Positions 26,245-39,874 of a stretch of DNA of 64,000 bases are shown here, piece by piece; positions within the stretch are counted from its first letter, which is position 1, and each line of letters begins with the position of its first letter. The DNA is from Blastocystis sp. Blastoise (lineage: Eukaryota > Sar > Bigyra > Opalinata > Blastocystidae): positions 1,411,501 to 1,475,500 of the forward strand of contig JBBPEB010000013.1 in NCBI GenBank assembly GCA_039096225.1. Direction: 5' to 3'. A program made the position numbers and the translations under genes. Under the pieces are notes generated by a model. That model was given only the letters and a program-made list of their open reading frames with translations, searched no databases and had not been told where the DNA came from.

Positions 26245-26850
26245 TATATAATTTTTGATAATCATAAGGATCTTGATAACTATATATATATAAATAAATC
26301 ATAATAAAAACTAATAATAATTACATTTTTCGTTTTTCAGCAAATTTCAGTGTATTAATATATTCATCAACATCAATTTGGCGGGGAAAATCACTTGGTA
26401 AAAATTTTTAATAACTATATATATAATAATAATAAATACACCATAATATATATATATATGTATACACCTTTCATTACAAATAGTTTCAAGTGAAGGAAGA
26501 GAAGTAACTATATATATATGCTTAATTTATACATAGAAAATAAGTATTCAAACTATATACATAATAATAGTAATAACATATTTAATATATATATATATAC
26601 ATCTTTTCCAAGGTTAACATCTGCCAATAATAGTTGCAATACATTCATATATTTATATAAAGAAGCCTCTATAGATTTATATAAAGAGTAATAATATTAA
26701 TAATAATATTGTTTATCTCTATATACCTCAACATATAACTTGAGGTACATACAGAGAATAGTGTCCGTTAAAGTGGAGATTGAGGGAGTCACGAGATGAT
26801 TACGTGATGAAATATCTAGAATCTTCTATATATCTGGATGTACATCGAAA
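24545..26850 (-). CDS. Multi-exon helical protein, HEAT/ARM-like, family not recognised
   Basis: At least nine minus-strand exons in compatible phase give a long leucine-rich helical protein. From the N side: KILDISSRNHLVTPSIST; SLYKYMNVLQLLLADVNLG; LPSDFPRQIDVDEYINTLKF; YQDPYDYQKLY; NLTTLFHDLQTIKKSAIYKS; DILDVLFQQCLNTQTLRLSL; a helix pair ending TIICQLLPLFPNQR; REYLQSLLLNTCDNICTV; LLVLYLNDIPESQPIPDS; then the exon 24769-25251 with a Pro-rich segment (SPPFPPPP) and an acidic stretch (DDDDMEVPEEEE). The repeated amphipathic helices suggest an alpha-solenoid. An apparent TAG at the head of the first exon is explained by an acceptor (gatatatag) directly before it. Both gene ends are uncertain. 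Confidence 0.55.
25631..25678. repeat. Long palindrome in an intron
   Basis: atatatatgtataagtat and its inverse atacttatacatatatat form a near-perfect 48-base palindrome around a (TA)n centre. A further ataagtatatat copy follows on the right. It lies in an intron of the helical protein gene. Confidence 0.7.
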
Positions 26851-27149
26851 CTATAAATAAATATTTATATAAAGCCTATTATGATTATTATATATAAGTG
26901 AATTATATTTATCAGAAACAGAGATAAAAAATATGTTATCATATAAATACCATATATATATAATATAAATAATATACTTTTTATTCTTATAGTAATAAGT
27001 AAGTTGTTATTTCGAATGTATATTGTACGAATAAATGACGAAAAGAAATGATACATCAGGTAACAAAATAGCTTCAATCTATAGATTGATAATTAATAGA
27101 ATAATAAACTAAAAGATAATTATAATAATAATAAATATATTTACTTGAA

Positions 27150-27256
27150 TATTCTATTATCTATAAATCTTCACATATTTATATCAATTGAAATAAGTTC
27201 AATAGCTATTCTTACATATAATTCTAATCATAAAACAAGTTGTATCTCATATTCTA

Positions 27257-27299
<43 letters not shown>

Positions 27300-28556
27300 A
27301 TGAATAGATATAGATATAGAAACTAATATTCTTATAGTTTTTGTATATATACTAATAAACTAAAATATAATTATAATTAAACGTATAATAATAAAGATTA
27401 TAATATATAATAATATATAAACATATATATACTTGATTGAGTTCCACATGTTCTAGAAGCAAAGAATATAGATATAGAATAGGTGATTCCAGGAATAAGA
27501 CCTAATTTATCTGCATAATTCGTTATATTAATATGAGAACCAACTGGAGTATTATAACTATATATATAATAATAATATATAAAATATAATATATACCCTC
27601 CATAATCTAAGAATAAATGTTTATTAATAAAAACCCATAATCCATTATTCGTTTCAAAATCTATAAATTGATCTGTTCTATTCTCATATCTATATATATA
27701 ATAATAATATATAAATTTAAAATAATAATATACAAGAAGAATAGATTTGTTTTCATAGTAAACCAGCATTTCTTACCAATATATTCTTCTATTGAACTTA
27801 ATGCATATCCTCCTTTTACATCTGTTAAAGGAAAATAAGTAGGACTAGAAGATATAGAATATTATAGAATATATATATATATATACTAATTAAGTGTAAG
27901 AAGGTTTTTGGTACCCATAATACCAATAAGAGGAAAAGAGAAAGAATAAGAATTATTACTTTCTGTAAACCATGTATTGAATGTAGAATATGTAGATTTC
28001 ATAGATGCACTATAAAAAAAGAATAAAAATAAAATAAAAAATATAATATATATATACACAGGAAGATAATAATCATTGAGTTCTGATTCAACGAATCCAG
28101 TTTCTTTAGAACTTCCCCATTTCTGAAAGTCAGTATTCCCTTGGGGATCTAAGCAACATAATCGAGAAATCACTTCATTATTATGGAAATCATCAGTAAT
28201 ATCCTCTACGAAACAACATCCATCTCCTGCAGCAGTATAATCATAATAGGTACTCATTGTATATATTATAGCTATATAGAATTATATTCATTAATTATAT
28301 ATATATAAATATACAGAAATAGCAACAAAAGCTCGAATATTATTATCACCATAATCGTTCACTTTATCACATACTGTTTCTACTCTATCTACTTTTGAAT
28401 TTAAATTTGAATATATATATCTATATATATAATATAAAAATAATAAATATAATATAAAAAAATATACTTTGGATAATTTGAAGGTTGTTTTGTAATAAAA
28501 TTATTTGTATAATGAATAATACAATCACGAATACCAAATCATTTCTCATCTATATA
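27150..28556 (-). CDS. Fibro-slime domain (PA14-like) secreted protein
   Basis: About eight minus-strand exons build a fibro-slime domain, a PA14-related extracellular module known from Dictyostelium prespore-inducing factors and bacterial surface proteins. In order: RDCIIHYTNNFITKQPSNYP; VDRVETVCDKVNDYG; a Cys-rich exon from 28257 with AAGDGCCFVEDITDDF and ISRLCCLDPQGNTDFQKWG; TYSTFNTWFTESNNSYSF; TYFPLTDVKGGYAL; CWFTMKTNLFFL; the domain core FETNNGLWVFINKHLFLDYG; SHINITNYADKLGLIPG; ITYSISIFFASRTCGTQS; then KLYVRIAIELISIDI. LWVFIN, LDYGG and IFFASR match the family's DLWVFIN, DLGG and FxAER. The Asp before LWVF is replaced by Gly. The ends are not fixed; upstream blocks to 29090 may belong. 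The gene lies inside the candidate mobile block. Confidence 0.75.
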
Positions 28557-29110
28557 TATATATAATGCATAGATTCTATATACAAATATACAAATAAATA
28601 AATTCTTATATTAATAATTAAATTAAATACATATAAATAAACATATAAATAAACATATATATATATATACAAACTATTTTACAACTGATATCGTATTTGG
28701 TATTTGAAAATATCAGAGAAACCACAAGATTCAAGAATGGAGTAAGAAATAACTTTTCTATATAATATATAAATTGAAAATATATATAAAATATGAATAG
28801 AGTAAATAAAAATCAAATGAATAATTTTGATAGGAAAAGAGAAAAAAGAGAAATGTGCCAATGCAATATAAAATTAAATAGATATATTTATATACGCTCT
28901 ATATTGTCTCGACTTGTTGTTTAGAAGAAGTACTGACGAGAATAACCAAGAAATCTAAGAGAATTAAAAAAGAAATGTAATAAAATACCTTATAATAAAT
29001 AAACCCACAAGTCTCTGTTATGGACCTTTCTAAAACTAGTCAAGGAGAATGTCTGAAAGGAAGAGGATATCCAGAATCGAAAACCTATAAGAATGACGTA
29101 AAACACTATG
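28557..29110 (-). other. Exon-like fragments upstream of the fibro-slime gene
   Basis: Minus-strand patches at about 28680-28750, 28900-28955 and 28990-29090 have exon-like composition and good gt/ag borders. Examples of their readings are SYSILESCGFSDIFKYQ, FLVILVSTSSKQQVETI and RSITETCGFIYY. I could not join them in one open frame. They may be 5' exons of the fibro-slime gene, including a hydrophobic signal peptide, or remnants of another gene. Confidence 0.3.
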
Positions 29111-29317
29111 ATAAATTTTATAAATAAATACTAACACATTATGAACACTGCTTAGAAACATCTATAATAACTGTAATCAGTTCTAATTTGTTCATATAAA
29201 CAACAAATTTAAAAATATATATATGAATTCATAATTCATTTCTAATTTTTCAAATTTTATCCTTTCTTAAAAAACCAGAAGTCTGTCTAAATTTTAAAAG
29301 TATGTCTAAAAAAAAGG

Positions 29318-29341
29318 CGAGAACGCTTTGGTGCGTTTTCG
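29318..29341. repeat. GC-rich hairpin in the right subterminal region
   Basis: CGAGAACGC and GCGTTTTCG pair (one G-T type mismatch) around a 6-base loop. It sits about 55 bases from the right CACTA end and belongs to a patch rich in CG dinucleotides that contrasts with its neighbourhood. Confidence 0.6.
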
Positions 29342-29394
29342 TTATCTAACGTGACCCAAAAATATATCTAACGCGAAAAACGTGCCTACTAGTG

Positions 29395-29770
29395 TATGTT
29401 ATTTGATAATGATTACATTTTCTTTTCTTTTTGTATATCATTCTCATTGTTTTATTGTCATTGATGTATATAATTATACCAGAGTTTATTTTGGAGAAAT
29501 GACTTTCTTGATGAAAAAAATATATATTTTTTAATTAATGAATAGTCATAAATTCATTTATGAAATTAGAGTAATCTATAAAAACATAACTTTAAAGTGA
29601 AAAATAATAATGTTGTTTGAGTTGAAACAATTATTACAACATGTAGAATATATGGAAAAATAGGTTTAAATGAAAATTATAATTATATATTAATAATGTA
29701 TGAATAAAAAAAATGTATTTATTAAACAATGGAATTGTTAAATGGACACCACATTATAATTTTATATAAA
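29395..29770. other. Intergenic flank to the right of the candidate element
   Basis: AT-rich and without a protein-like frame. It should hold the 3' flank of the minus-strand gene that ends at 29771. Confidence 0.5.
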
Positions 29771-30370
29771 TTAATAGTTAGAAGATTTTTCTTCATCAGG
29801 AGAGACAACAATTGCATTCTTTGAAGAAGTTGTATTTGATTTGTATTCATTGTTTTGTAATGTTTGAATACTTGAAATATCTGTTGAGTTCGTTTTTGTT
29901 TCTTTCTCTTTTTGTTCATTTGATTGAGGTGAATTTTTGGTATATGTACATAACCATTGAGTGTAGTCACATTCTTTGATATCATCTTCAATAATTTTCT
30001 TTGCAATTTCTGGTTTTAAAGATAGAATTTGTGAATCAGAATAACCTAATGAAGATAACTGATTTTTCATATTTGCTGTTATCATAAAAGCAACTTTGGC
30101 AGTTTCTTTTTCTTTTTTACCATATTTCATTGTATCAATTGCATTAGATGTTTTATAAGAGATATTAGAATATGATTTAGCGATAAGTCTGTAAGTAAAA
30201 CTGTTTTTAGCAAGACAAAGCTTGTAATCTAGGAACGTATTTTTGACTATTCGTTTTTGAAGAGTATTAAACGTGGAGAAGAAACTAGAAGATCTAAAAC
30301 TTGATTTCACTATTTGTGGTTGTCTTACTATGATCGTTTTAATGAAAGAAAATGTGCATCGAAAAGACAT
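29771..30370 (-). CDS. Hypothetical protein with probable mitochondrial presequence
   Basis: An intronless ORF of 199 residues. The first 45 or so are rich in Ser, Phe, Arg and Lys with no acids (TIIVRQPQIVKSSFRSSSFF), typical of a mitochondrial targeting peptide. A compact conserved-looking segment follows: AFMITANMKNQLSSLGYSDS and LKPEIAKKIIEDDI, an arrangement seen near the C termini of assorted eukaryotic proteins of unknown function. The tail is Ser/Thr/Lys-rich and disordered. The start is the first Met of the frame and is followed directly by the presequence-like stretch. The function is not known. Confidence 0.65.
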   Translation of the reverse strand: MSFRCTFSFIKTIIVRQPQIVKSSFRSSSFFSTFNTLQKRIVKNTFLDYKLCLAKNSFTYRLIAKSYSNISYKTSNAIDTMKYGKKEKETAKVAFMITANMKNQLSSLGYSDSQILSLKPEIAKKIIEDDIKECDYTQWLCTYTKNSPQSNEQKEKETKTNSTDISSIQTLQNNEYKSNTTSSKNAIVVSPDEEKSSNY

Positions 30371-30739
30371 TTTTAATTCTTAATTAATAAAAGAAAAAGT
30401 GGATAGGAAAATTCTAAAAAAAAATAGAAATGTTTTTATGGGGAAAAAAGAATGTGGGAGAACTTATAAAACACCAACATTCTTTTACAATAATAAAGTT
30501 GATTTTTGTATTATATTTAATGGATATTTGTTTTTTAATAATTTGAAATAGAATGAAATAAAACAAAAAAATAAAATATCTTTAAAAAAAATAAAAAGAA
30601 ATCAATTGGATTAGACGACAAAACGATGACAAGTAATAAAATATAATATATTTAAACTAATCTACAACTTGTATGATGTATTTTTAAATACAATCAAACA
30701 ATCAAATAAAAAAATTTTGTAATATCTAAATGAATATTT

Positions 30740-32102
30740 TTACAAATTAAACCACCAGAAGAATCCACCAACAGCAACAATCAATACTACAATTAAGATA
30801 ATCATAACGATACACTTACATTTTCTATAAGTTAAATGTTTATTAAAATTTATAATAATAATAAATATTAATAACAATATTATAATGATTAATAATAATA
30901 CTATAATGATTAATAATAATAATAAATATAATAAATACCTATTCTTCTTGGCATTTTTGATAGCTTCTTCTAAGCTTTTATTGGCTTCTTTGACACTAGT
31001 ATGAGTTTTATCAATATTGACTTCAATTTTATCGATGAGACCTCCTTGTTCTTCTACAAGTGAAGCTAGATCCATGAACATTTGATTTACTTGTAACATA
31101 TTACGTTGAATATGTAGAATACTTTGATAAGTTTCTTCGACTTGTCTTACATTAGTTTTAATAGTACTATTCACATTACCCATCATGGCCTATAATACAC
31201 ATATATATATAAGACAGAATAGAGTCTGTTGTTAGTACAATAGCATATAAGACAATACACATGATAATAATATATAAATAATAAAGTATATAATAACAAG
31301 AACAATAGTAATATAACTTTATTCAATTAACTACATATATATATATATATATACCCCACGAATGGCATCCATGCCTTCTCCGCTATCAATGACTTTATCG
31401 ATATCCTCATCACTCTGATTTAAAATAGGCTTCAGCACACCTTTCAGGCGAGCCTTCACATTCTTATCGTATATACTCTATTTATAAAATATATATATAA
31501 CAATATATAATAAATATAAATATATAATAAATATAAATATAAATATAAATATATAATAAATATATAATAAATATATAATAAATATAAATATATAATAAAT
31601 ATACTTGAGCTTCGTTGAATTCCTGAACACAATGGGCAAACTTACGAATAGATGTATCTAATACGTTCTTCTTTAATCTAATAATATGGTTAATATACAA
31701 TTAAAAAAGTAAAAAGAAATATAATAATAATAATATATATTAAAAAAACTAATAAATTCAAAAACAAAATAGAAAATAAATACTTATAGTCGTGAGATTC
31801 AGCAGGAGGATTTGCAGGTAATGATTTCTTTAAGGCATCTAATAATGTTTTGGAATCTTTGATTTTTTGAGAGGAGACATCAATTAACTCTTTAACAGTA
31901 TCAGTAGGGACATCATCTAAAGAAATATTTGCATTCTGGGCATAAGCATTAATTTTTTCAGTAACAACTTTGACTTCTTCAATAACGACATCAATTGTAC
32001 GAACATTTGAAAGAAATGTTGCTACAGGAATCTCTTTATTGATTGATGGTATTCTAATCAGATAGACTAATGTATTATGCAAACATACTCAATGGCAGCC
32101 AT
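30740..32102 (-). CDS. Syntaxin (plasma-membrane type Qa-SNARE)
   Basis: Qa-SNAREs drive membrane fusion by forming a four-helix bundle with partner SNAREs. Exon 1 (MAAIE, ATG 32102) joins by a 35-base intron to IPSINKEIPVATFLSNVRTI. An N-terminal Habc-like helical domain follows (VVIEEVKVVTEKINAYAQ, LLDALKKSLPAN, IRKFAHCVQEFNEAQ, VKARLKGVLKPILNQSDE). The SNARE motif includes QRNMLQVNQMFMDLASLV and EEQGGLIDKIEVNID, with the zero-layer Gln in EEQGG. The last exon is a C-terminal membrane anchor after KCKC, IVMIILIVVLIVAVGGFFWW, ending FNL. The layout fits the syntaxin 1-4/Sso group rather than syntaxin 5, 16 or 18. The product should sit on the plasma membrane or late secretory membranes. Confidence 0.9.
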
Positions 32103-32524
32103 GCTATTATAGAATAAAGTAATAAAAACGTAATTACATTAAAAACATTACACGCAAGAAATCTTCATGAAAATTTTTGATATTTTAGTGAAAATATGAA
32201 ATTAATCTCGATTTTAACTGGATACTTTTGTGTTTTTTAAATTGTTTCGAGAATGAATAGATTATGTATTCAACAAGAAACAAGAGTAGATAGATTAAAC
32301 AAAATGTTTATGAAAAACCTTTGATTGAAAAATATCATGAAAAGGATAGATTAAGGAATCTAACACAACACCGAAAAGCTTAAAATACTAAAATAGAATC
32401 AATAAAAGAACATAAAGTATTAGAAAATCAGAAACAAAGATAGATAAAAAAAACAGATACTAAAAGAAAAGTACGATAAAATCTTTAAATGATAAATTGA
32501 TTATAAAGAGAATTAAAAAAACCT
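32103..32524. other. Intergenic region between syntaxin and acyltransferase
   Basis: No gene is visible. Both neighbours are on the minus strand, so this holds the syntaxin promoter and the acyltransferase 3' flank. Confidence 0.55.
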
Positions 32525-34965
32525 TTATACTTCAATTGACATTTCATTCAATTTACTACATGCTATGTTATAGAGATCTATTAGTTCTTCGTCATAACAC
32601 TCTAATATTTTAGCTACTTCTTCTTGTGTAAATAACGAAGCATCAGTACAGAAAGTAACATACACCTATAGAGTATTTAAATATTTATATAAGGTGAAAA
32701 AAAGAGAGTAAAAAAAAAATGTGATAGAGAAAATATATATGTAAATTATTAATATTTATAATATATATATAATATAGGTATATAATTATATAAATATAAA
32801 AAATAAATAAATTATATATAAATAAGGAAATGATTAAAAAAAATAAATATATATATCAAAAAAGAAGAAAATGACATAGTTGATGAATAATAAAAAAAGT
32901 GCTTACCATATTATTGTAAGATGTTAATGTACAAAAAGTATGAATGGAAGCTGTAGGAGGAACAGAGAAAATAACATCGTTGATAACAGTATCCATCAAA
33001 CGAATAGTATTATTAGAAGCAGGAACAGTAGATAAGGAAATAGAACTTATACGAGTCAAATTTTCAAACATAGAGTTAGCCATACCTCTAGGCAAAGAGC
33101 CAATTAATCTCATAGCATGATTAACACAGATAGGTTCAGCAGATTTCCCTTTATGATGTATTTCCTTAGTTAATAACTCAAGACGTTCCCAACTATTTCC
33201 TGCTTTGAATGGCAACGAAAGAATCAATAATGACAAACCTATATAGTAAGAGGACAAATAATATGACTTAAATAAAACAATATACGTGAAAAGTATATAT
33301 ATAATATTCATATAATTATGATTGATAACAAAAGGATAATTTAAAAAAATGAAATATTTGAAATAGATATATGAATTACTGTCAAAGAAGATATATATAT
33401 AAATACTTTTATTTCCATAAACAGTATTAACCTTATCATCAGCAATAGGAGTATAGAAAGTTTGAATTGGCTTCATAGACATCCATAGATAACCATGAAT
33501 TTTCTGTTTTTCGTTGAAAGAAATATCTTTATTATCAAAGAATCGTCTTAACGCACCGACAATACAACTGGATAAAACATCATTAACTGAATACCCTAGT
33601 TGTTTGAAATGCTAAATATATATATATGTATATATATATGTATATATTCATAATTAAAGTTTTAATAATAATAAATTAAATGAAAGAAAGAGTGAGTATG
33701 TATGTATGACTAATGAAATAAAGTATACTTTGATTTTATCAACAGAAATAGACATTTTTTTGTAATCACAAATTCTAGGATCCATAATTTTCATGTCATC
33801 TGGAGTTTTAATTGGATTCACTTGATCATGAGGATATGAAAGAAGTTTGAAGAAAGTAGGTAAGTAAAAGAAGAATCGTTTAAAGCCATTTATATGAATA
33901 GAAGGAGGAGCAGGAATAGATTTAAGAGAGGAAACAGAAGGAATAGGAGAAGAAGAAGGAATAGGAGAAGAAGAAGGAATAGGAGAAGGATAGGGAGATT
34001 TTATTGGCATTGTCTATAGAGAATTATATAAATATAGATGAAAATAAAATATATGAATATATATTAAAAATAAATGAATATATATTATAGAAACAAATGA
34101 ATATATATTAAAAATAAATGAATATATTTAAAAACATATCATATATATATATATATATATATATAAAATGAATATATTTAAAAACATATGAATATATATT
34201 AAAAATATATGAATATATTAAAAAAAACAAGTGAATACAATAAATACTTACTTGATAAAAATCACTAGCTTTGAAAATGAGTCTTAAGAAAGAAAAACCA
34301 TCAGCTAAGCAATGATGATAACGTAAATACATTACTGACTTTGTATTCCCTTCTGTATCAATGACATTATCAAAATAATACACTTTCCAAAGTGGACGAT
34401 CATATTCAAGAGGAACCTATATAGAAAAAAAGTGAGAAATGACACAGTCTTTTATGGAATAGATGAACAACAAAAAAGAAATAATATTAAAAATAATTAT
34501 TTAATTTTAAAAAATCAAATATATATATACATTGACATGCTGCTGAAAGAATATCTTGATATCATTCATAGTAACAGGATCAGGCATTTCGACAATATGT
34601 CGTTCAATAGAAAAGTCTGGATCTTTCTCCATGTAACTCCAGAGGAAACTACGTTTAATAACTCGATTTGTCCAAATGTGATTCTTTAAAAAGAAAGAGT
34701 TCCATAAGTCTTTAATCTTGTTTGCTGTTAGTTTTTCTCTAAAATTGAACATTAAGTTAACTACAGCTGAAGGTCCAATCACAGGAGCAGTTAACCAGTT
34801 TGTTGCAACACCGTCAAGATACCAAATATTCTAAAAATATAAAAACAAATAAGAACTGACTAAAATAACATTTACTCGACTTCGAACAAAAAACACAACT
34901 AAGAACGCAAGCACAAGACCTCCACAAACTCCACCAGCAATACCAGCAATAATATAGAAAAACAT
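32525..34965 (-). CDS. Wax ester synthase / diacylglycerol acyltransferase (WS/DGAT)
   Basis: This family esterifies fatty alcohols or diacylglycerol with acyl-CoA, making wax esters or storage triacylglycerol at the ER. Exon 1 (ATG 34965) is a membrane anchor: IIAGIAGGVCGGLVLAFLVV. Next come NIWYLDGVATNWLTAPVIG and WSYMEKDPDFSIERHIVEMP, then PLEYDRPLWKVYYFDNV and the catalytic HHCLADG (HHxxxDG). A Pro/Ser-rich insert (repeats of PSSSPIP) lies in the linker. The C-terminal domain shows YSVNDVLSSCIVGALRRFF, LSLPFKAGNSWERLELL, MRLIGSLPRGMAN and the closing VTFCTDASLF, where related enzymes have NxxGP and later motifs. The protein ends NEMSIEV. It is the dual-domain type found in bacteria, plants and various protists. 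Substrate choice cannot be read from the sequence. Confidence 0.85.
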
Positions 34966-35963
34966 TTTTTCTGTTGATTTTGCAAGAAAATAGCCTATTT
35001 AATAATAAATTAACTTTGAAAACAAAATTTGAATTGTATATCACTTAAATAAATGATGTAAATTAGAATCATTATCCAAACACAAATTGTTATCCGTTTC
35101 AATAACAATTTTCTCCCATTCAATGACATCGAATAGTAGTCATTTTATGTAAATATACGCTTCCCCATGGGAATATTTAAATAATATCAATAAAAAAATA
35201 TCTTTTCACGGTTATTATCTTCTTTGCTTTTATTGAATCCTCCATGCAAATAAATAGTCCAACCTTGATAATCAGTATTTAGTTATTGTTCATTTATATA
35301 TCAACTTTATGAATCTGGATCAATTTTATTTTGCTATATGATCTTTAATAAAAAAAAATAATAATAATGATTTTTCTAAAGTATTAACTGATCTAATTAG
35401 ATTTCAAGTGTATTTACTATTGAAATGAAAACTAAATATAAATTGATTTATCGGACTAATAAGATAATGAGTAATAGATGTGAAGATATGCACATATACG
35501 TAAACAGTCATTACTTAAAGAAAATTGATAATGAGGTTTTATAAAATAGTATAATTATCTTATTAGTTATATGAATGTGTGTATATTTTTTTAAAATAAT
35601 TAAAATAAAAAAGACTACCAAAACCATCAAGACATATTAAAGAAATGTGAGATTCACTATTTAAAATCGTCAAGCAATATTAATATAATTTCATGATGAT
35701 AATACGATGCTAATTTCTTGTTTTTTTTAGATATAAGATGATACAACATATAAAAAGTAATAATTAAATAACGACTTGAATACTTTTCGTTTTATAGAGA
35801 ATATCATCAAAAAAACATGGAAATTCAAAAGTTTCTCTTAAGTGAAAAAATAAAATTTGAGTGTCTTAAGTATAAGAAACCGTGATTTTGAAGCTTATTC
35901 ATCATACAGGACAAAAAATAAAAATTTTATGTATTTGATCTTTTCTAGTGAAGTATATAAGAA
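34966..35963. other. Intergenic region between WS/DGAT and NDUFB2-like gene
   Basis: About 1 kb between two divergent genes. It is AT-rich with no protein-like frame on either strand and no recognisable RNA gene. It must contain both promoters, but no clear motif was identified. Confidence 0.5.
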
Positions 35964-36221
35964 ATGTTTGCTACATTCTTCCGTGCCTCAAGAAACATCG
36001 TCTCTAAGAACACTGTTGCTGTTATGAAACGTCAATTTGCTCAAAAGGCTTCTGCTGAGTATGGTGGCTTTGTACCCCCTCACGTAGCTTCTTGGCATAA
36101 AAATGTAGGTATTGCCTGTGAAACTGTCATGTGGCTTTGGGTATTCTACAGACTGAAGAAGGACTACAAGTCTTTTTTCAATATGGAACATCCTTGGGAA
36201 GCTCATCATGAAGAACATTAA
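35964..36221 (+). CDS. NDUFB2: Complex I accessory subunit NDUFB2-like
   Basis: An intronless 85-residue protein of the inner mitochondrial membrane. The first 30 residues are a basic presequence (MFATFFRASRNIVSKNTVAV, then KRQF). The mature part has VPPHVASWHKNVGIACETVM, a single membrane segment with MWLWVFYRLKKD, and the acidic/His tail EHPWEAHHEEH. The spacing W-H ... V-M-W-x-W-V-x-Y-R ... HPW closely follows the plant NDUFB2 pattern. An alternative reading as COX6A was considered, but its signature is absent. The gene shows that the organism has a proton-pumping complex I. GC content is higher than in neighbouring DNA. Confidence 0.8.
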   Translation: MFATFFRASRNIVSKNTVAVMKRQFAQKASAEYGGFVPPHVASWHKNVGIACETVMWLWVFYRLKKDYKSFFNMEHPWEAHHEEH

Positions 36222-36469
36222 ACTATTTTTTTCAATATTTTTTAAAAACTCAACATATATTTATTTATTGTAATGTAGCCCTTATTCAATATCTTGTTGT
36301 GTATGTTTGAAATGGTCTCAAAACAACTATTTTAAAGATATATATCTATTCTTACATGTAAAAAACACTATTTTAATGAAGTTTTATTCATTATCAACAA
36401 CTTTAGATAATTCATTTATTTTTTCAGTGTTTGCATCTTTCTATATATATATTATTTACTTCGTATATA

Positions 36470-36828
36470 CTAAAAAGATACATCAGTAACAAGTTGTTGT
36501 AAGCCATCTTCAATTTCAGATATTTTTGATTCCATATTATCAACTAAACATATGCATATATTATAATAGATGATATGCAGATTACTATGAACATACTTTT
36601 AGAAAGAATTGAATTCGCAAATTCGTCATATTGTTTTAACTAAGAAATAAATGAAATACTGAGTGAATAAAGTATATACTAAACCTCCAAGAAGTTGATT
36701 GATCTATATAATGAAAATAAATATGAATTTACAAGACATACTTGATCAGGATTAAAATCTGCAGTTTCTGTTTTGGTGATATCTGAATCAGACTATATTC
36801 ATAAATTGAATGAAGAAAGAAATACCAT
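36470..36828 (-). CDS. HSBP1-like small coiled-coil protein
   Basis: Five tiny exons give about 64 residues. Exon 1 is only ATG (36826-36828). Then come SDSDITKTETADFNPDQ, INQLLGGL, LKQYDEFANSILSK and IDNMESKISEIEDGLQQLV, ending TDVSF and TAG at 36470-36472. The last segment is a single heptad coiled coil that aligns with the core of heat-shock factor binding protein 1 (ISKIDEMGSRIDELE-type). HSBP1 forms a trimeric coiled coil and is linked to heat-shock factor attenuation and WASH complex assembly. All introns are GT-AG and phase-compatible. The family call rests on the coiled-coil pattern only, so another small coiled-coil subunit is possible. Confidence 0.6.
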
Positions 36829-36909
36829 TGTTATTGAGATCAACAAAGAAAAAGTTAAGAAATAAAAATTTCGAAAAATAAAGAATTGTTTTGACTTTCA
36901 AGGTGGAAA
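36829..36909. promoter_or_regulatory. 81-bp bidirectional promoter region
   Basis: Only 81 bases lie between the start codons of the minus-strand HSBP1-like gene and the plus-strand METTL25-like gene. Both promoters and both leaders must fit here or overlap the genes. No named motif was seen. Confidence 0.5.
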
Positions 36910-39427
<2,518 letters not shown>

Positions 39428-39693
39428 TTTATTATTTATTATAAAAACAAGAAATCATAATATACTCATTTATTCTACACATAATTATCATAGAATCAAC
39501 AATGTTTTAAAAATTTGTTTCTGTGTTTCGTTCAAATAGAAACTTTTATACCCTAGTAAACATCAAATACATTATTCTGATGAAATATATAATCTCAAAT
39601 AGGCAAGAACCATCAAGTACTTGTTATATTAAAATTCTAAAAGAAGACAGTCGTTGTATTCTTTGTTCCTTTGGAACACAAAACAACATGAAC

Positions 39694-39706
39694 GAAGTTT
39701 CTAGAA
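39694..39706. promoter_or_regulatory. Heat-shock element, three alternating units
   Basis: GAAgtTTCtaGAA is a perfect nGAAnnTTCnnGAAn array, the binding site of trimeric heat-shock factor, about 290 bases before the Hsp70 start codon. A further GAA follows at 39711. Confidence 0.75.
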
Positions 39707-39866
39707 ACTAGAAAAATTTTGCTCAGAATATTCGTTATTTCTATATACTTCTAGATTTTTGTTTCTATTCACGAATAAAAGAAAAAGGATGGTGATAAAT
39801 AGGTAATAATTGTGGGAGGAATATTTTTTTTCTATTATAAGGAAATAAAGAAAAATTTCTATTCCA

Positions 39867-39874
39867 TTCTAGAA
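39867..39874. promoter_or_regulatory. Second heat-shock element (TTCTAGAA core)
   Basis: TTCtaGAA forms two inverted HSF units about 123 bases before the Hsp70 start, with more TTC units just upstream. It is a minimal site on its own. Confidence 0.55.

Larger units (their letters stand above)
21797..29397. mobile_element. Candidate 7.6-kb CACTA-ended element with host-like cargo
   Basis: The block 21800-29394 begins CACTAGTAGGCA and ends with its exact inverse TGCCTACTAGTG. TAT flanks both ends (21797-21799 and 29395-29397), like a 3-bp target duplication. CACTA/EnSpm transposons have CACTA-starting inverted ends, 3-bp duplications and repetitive subterminal DNA. Here the subterminal DNA shares tatctaac-type motifs and TTGGGT(A/C)AC on the two sides, and the left end is duplicated in tandem. 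Inside are three minus-strand multi-exon genes and a foldback element. I see no recognisable transposase, so this would be a non-autonomous, gene-carrying element, or two unrelated insertions of one family. Whether the ends belong together is inferred. Confidence 0.45.

Noticed and set aside
26780-26850. Premature stop (TAG) marking the helical gene as a pseudogene
   Set aside because: The TAG is part of a gatatatag acceptor; the exon begins right after it and the remaining exons stay open.
28990-29090. TGA read as Trp in fibro-slime upstream exons
   Set aside because: No conserved gene in the window uses in-frame TGA as sense; several genes end in TAA or TAG and the reading there is uncertain anyway.
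35964-36221. COX6A identity for the small mitochondrial protein
   Set aside because: The COX6A signature is absent, while the MWxWVxYR and HPW spacing fits NDUFB2.
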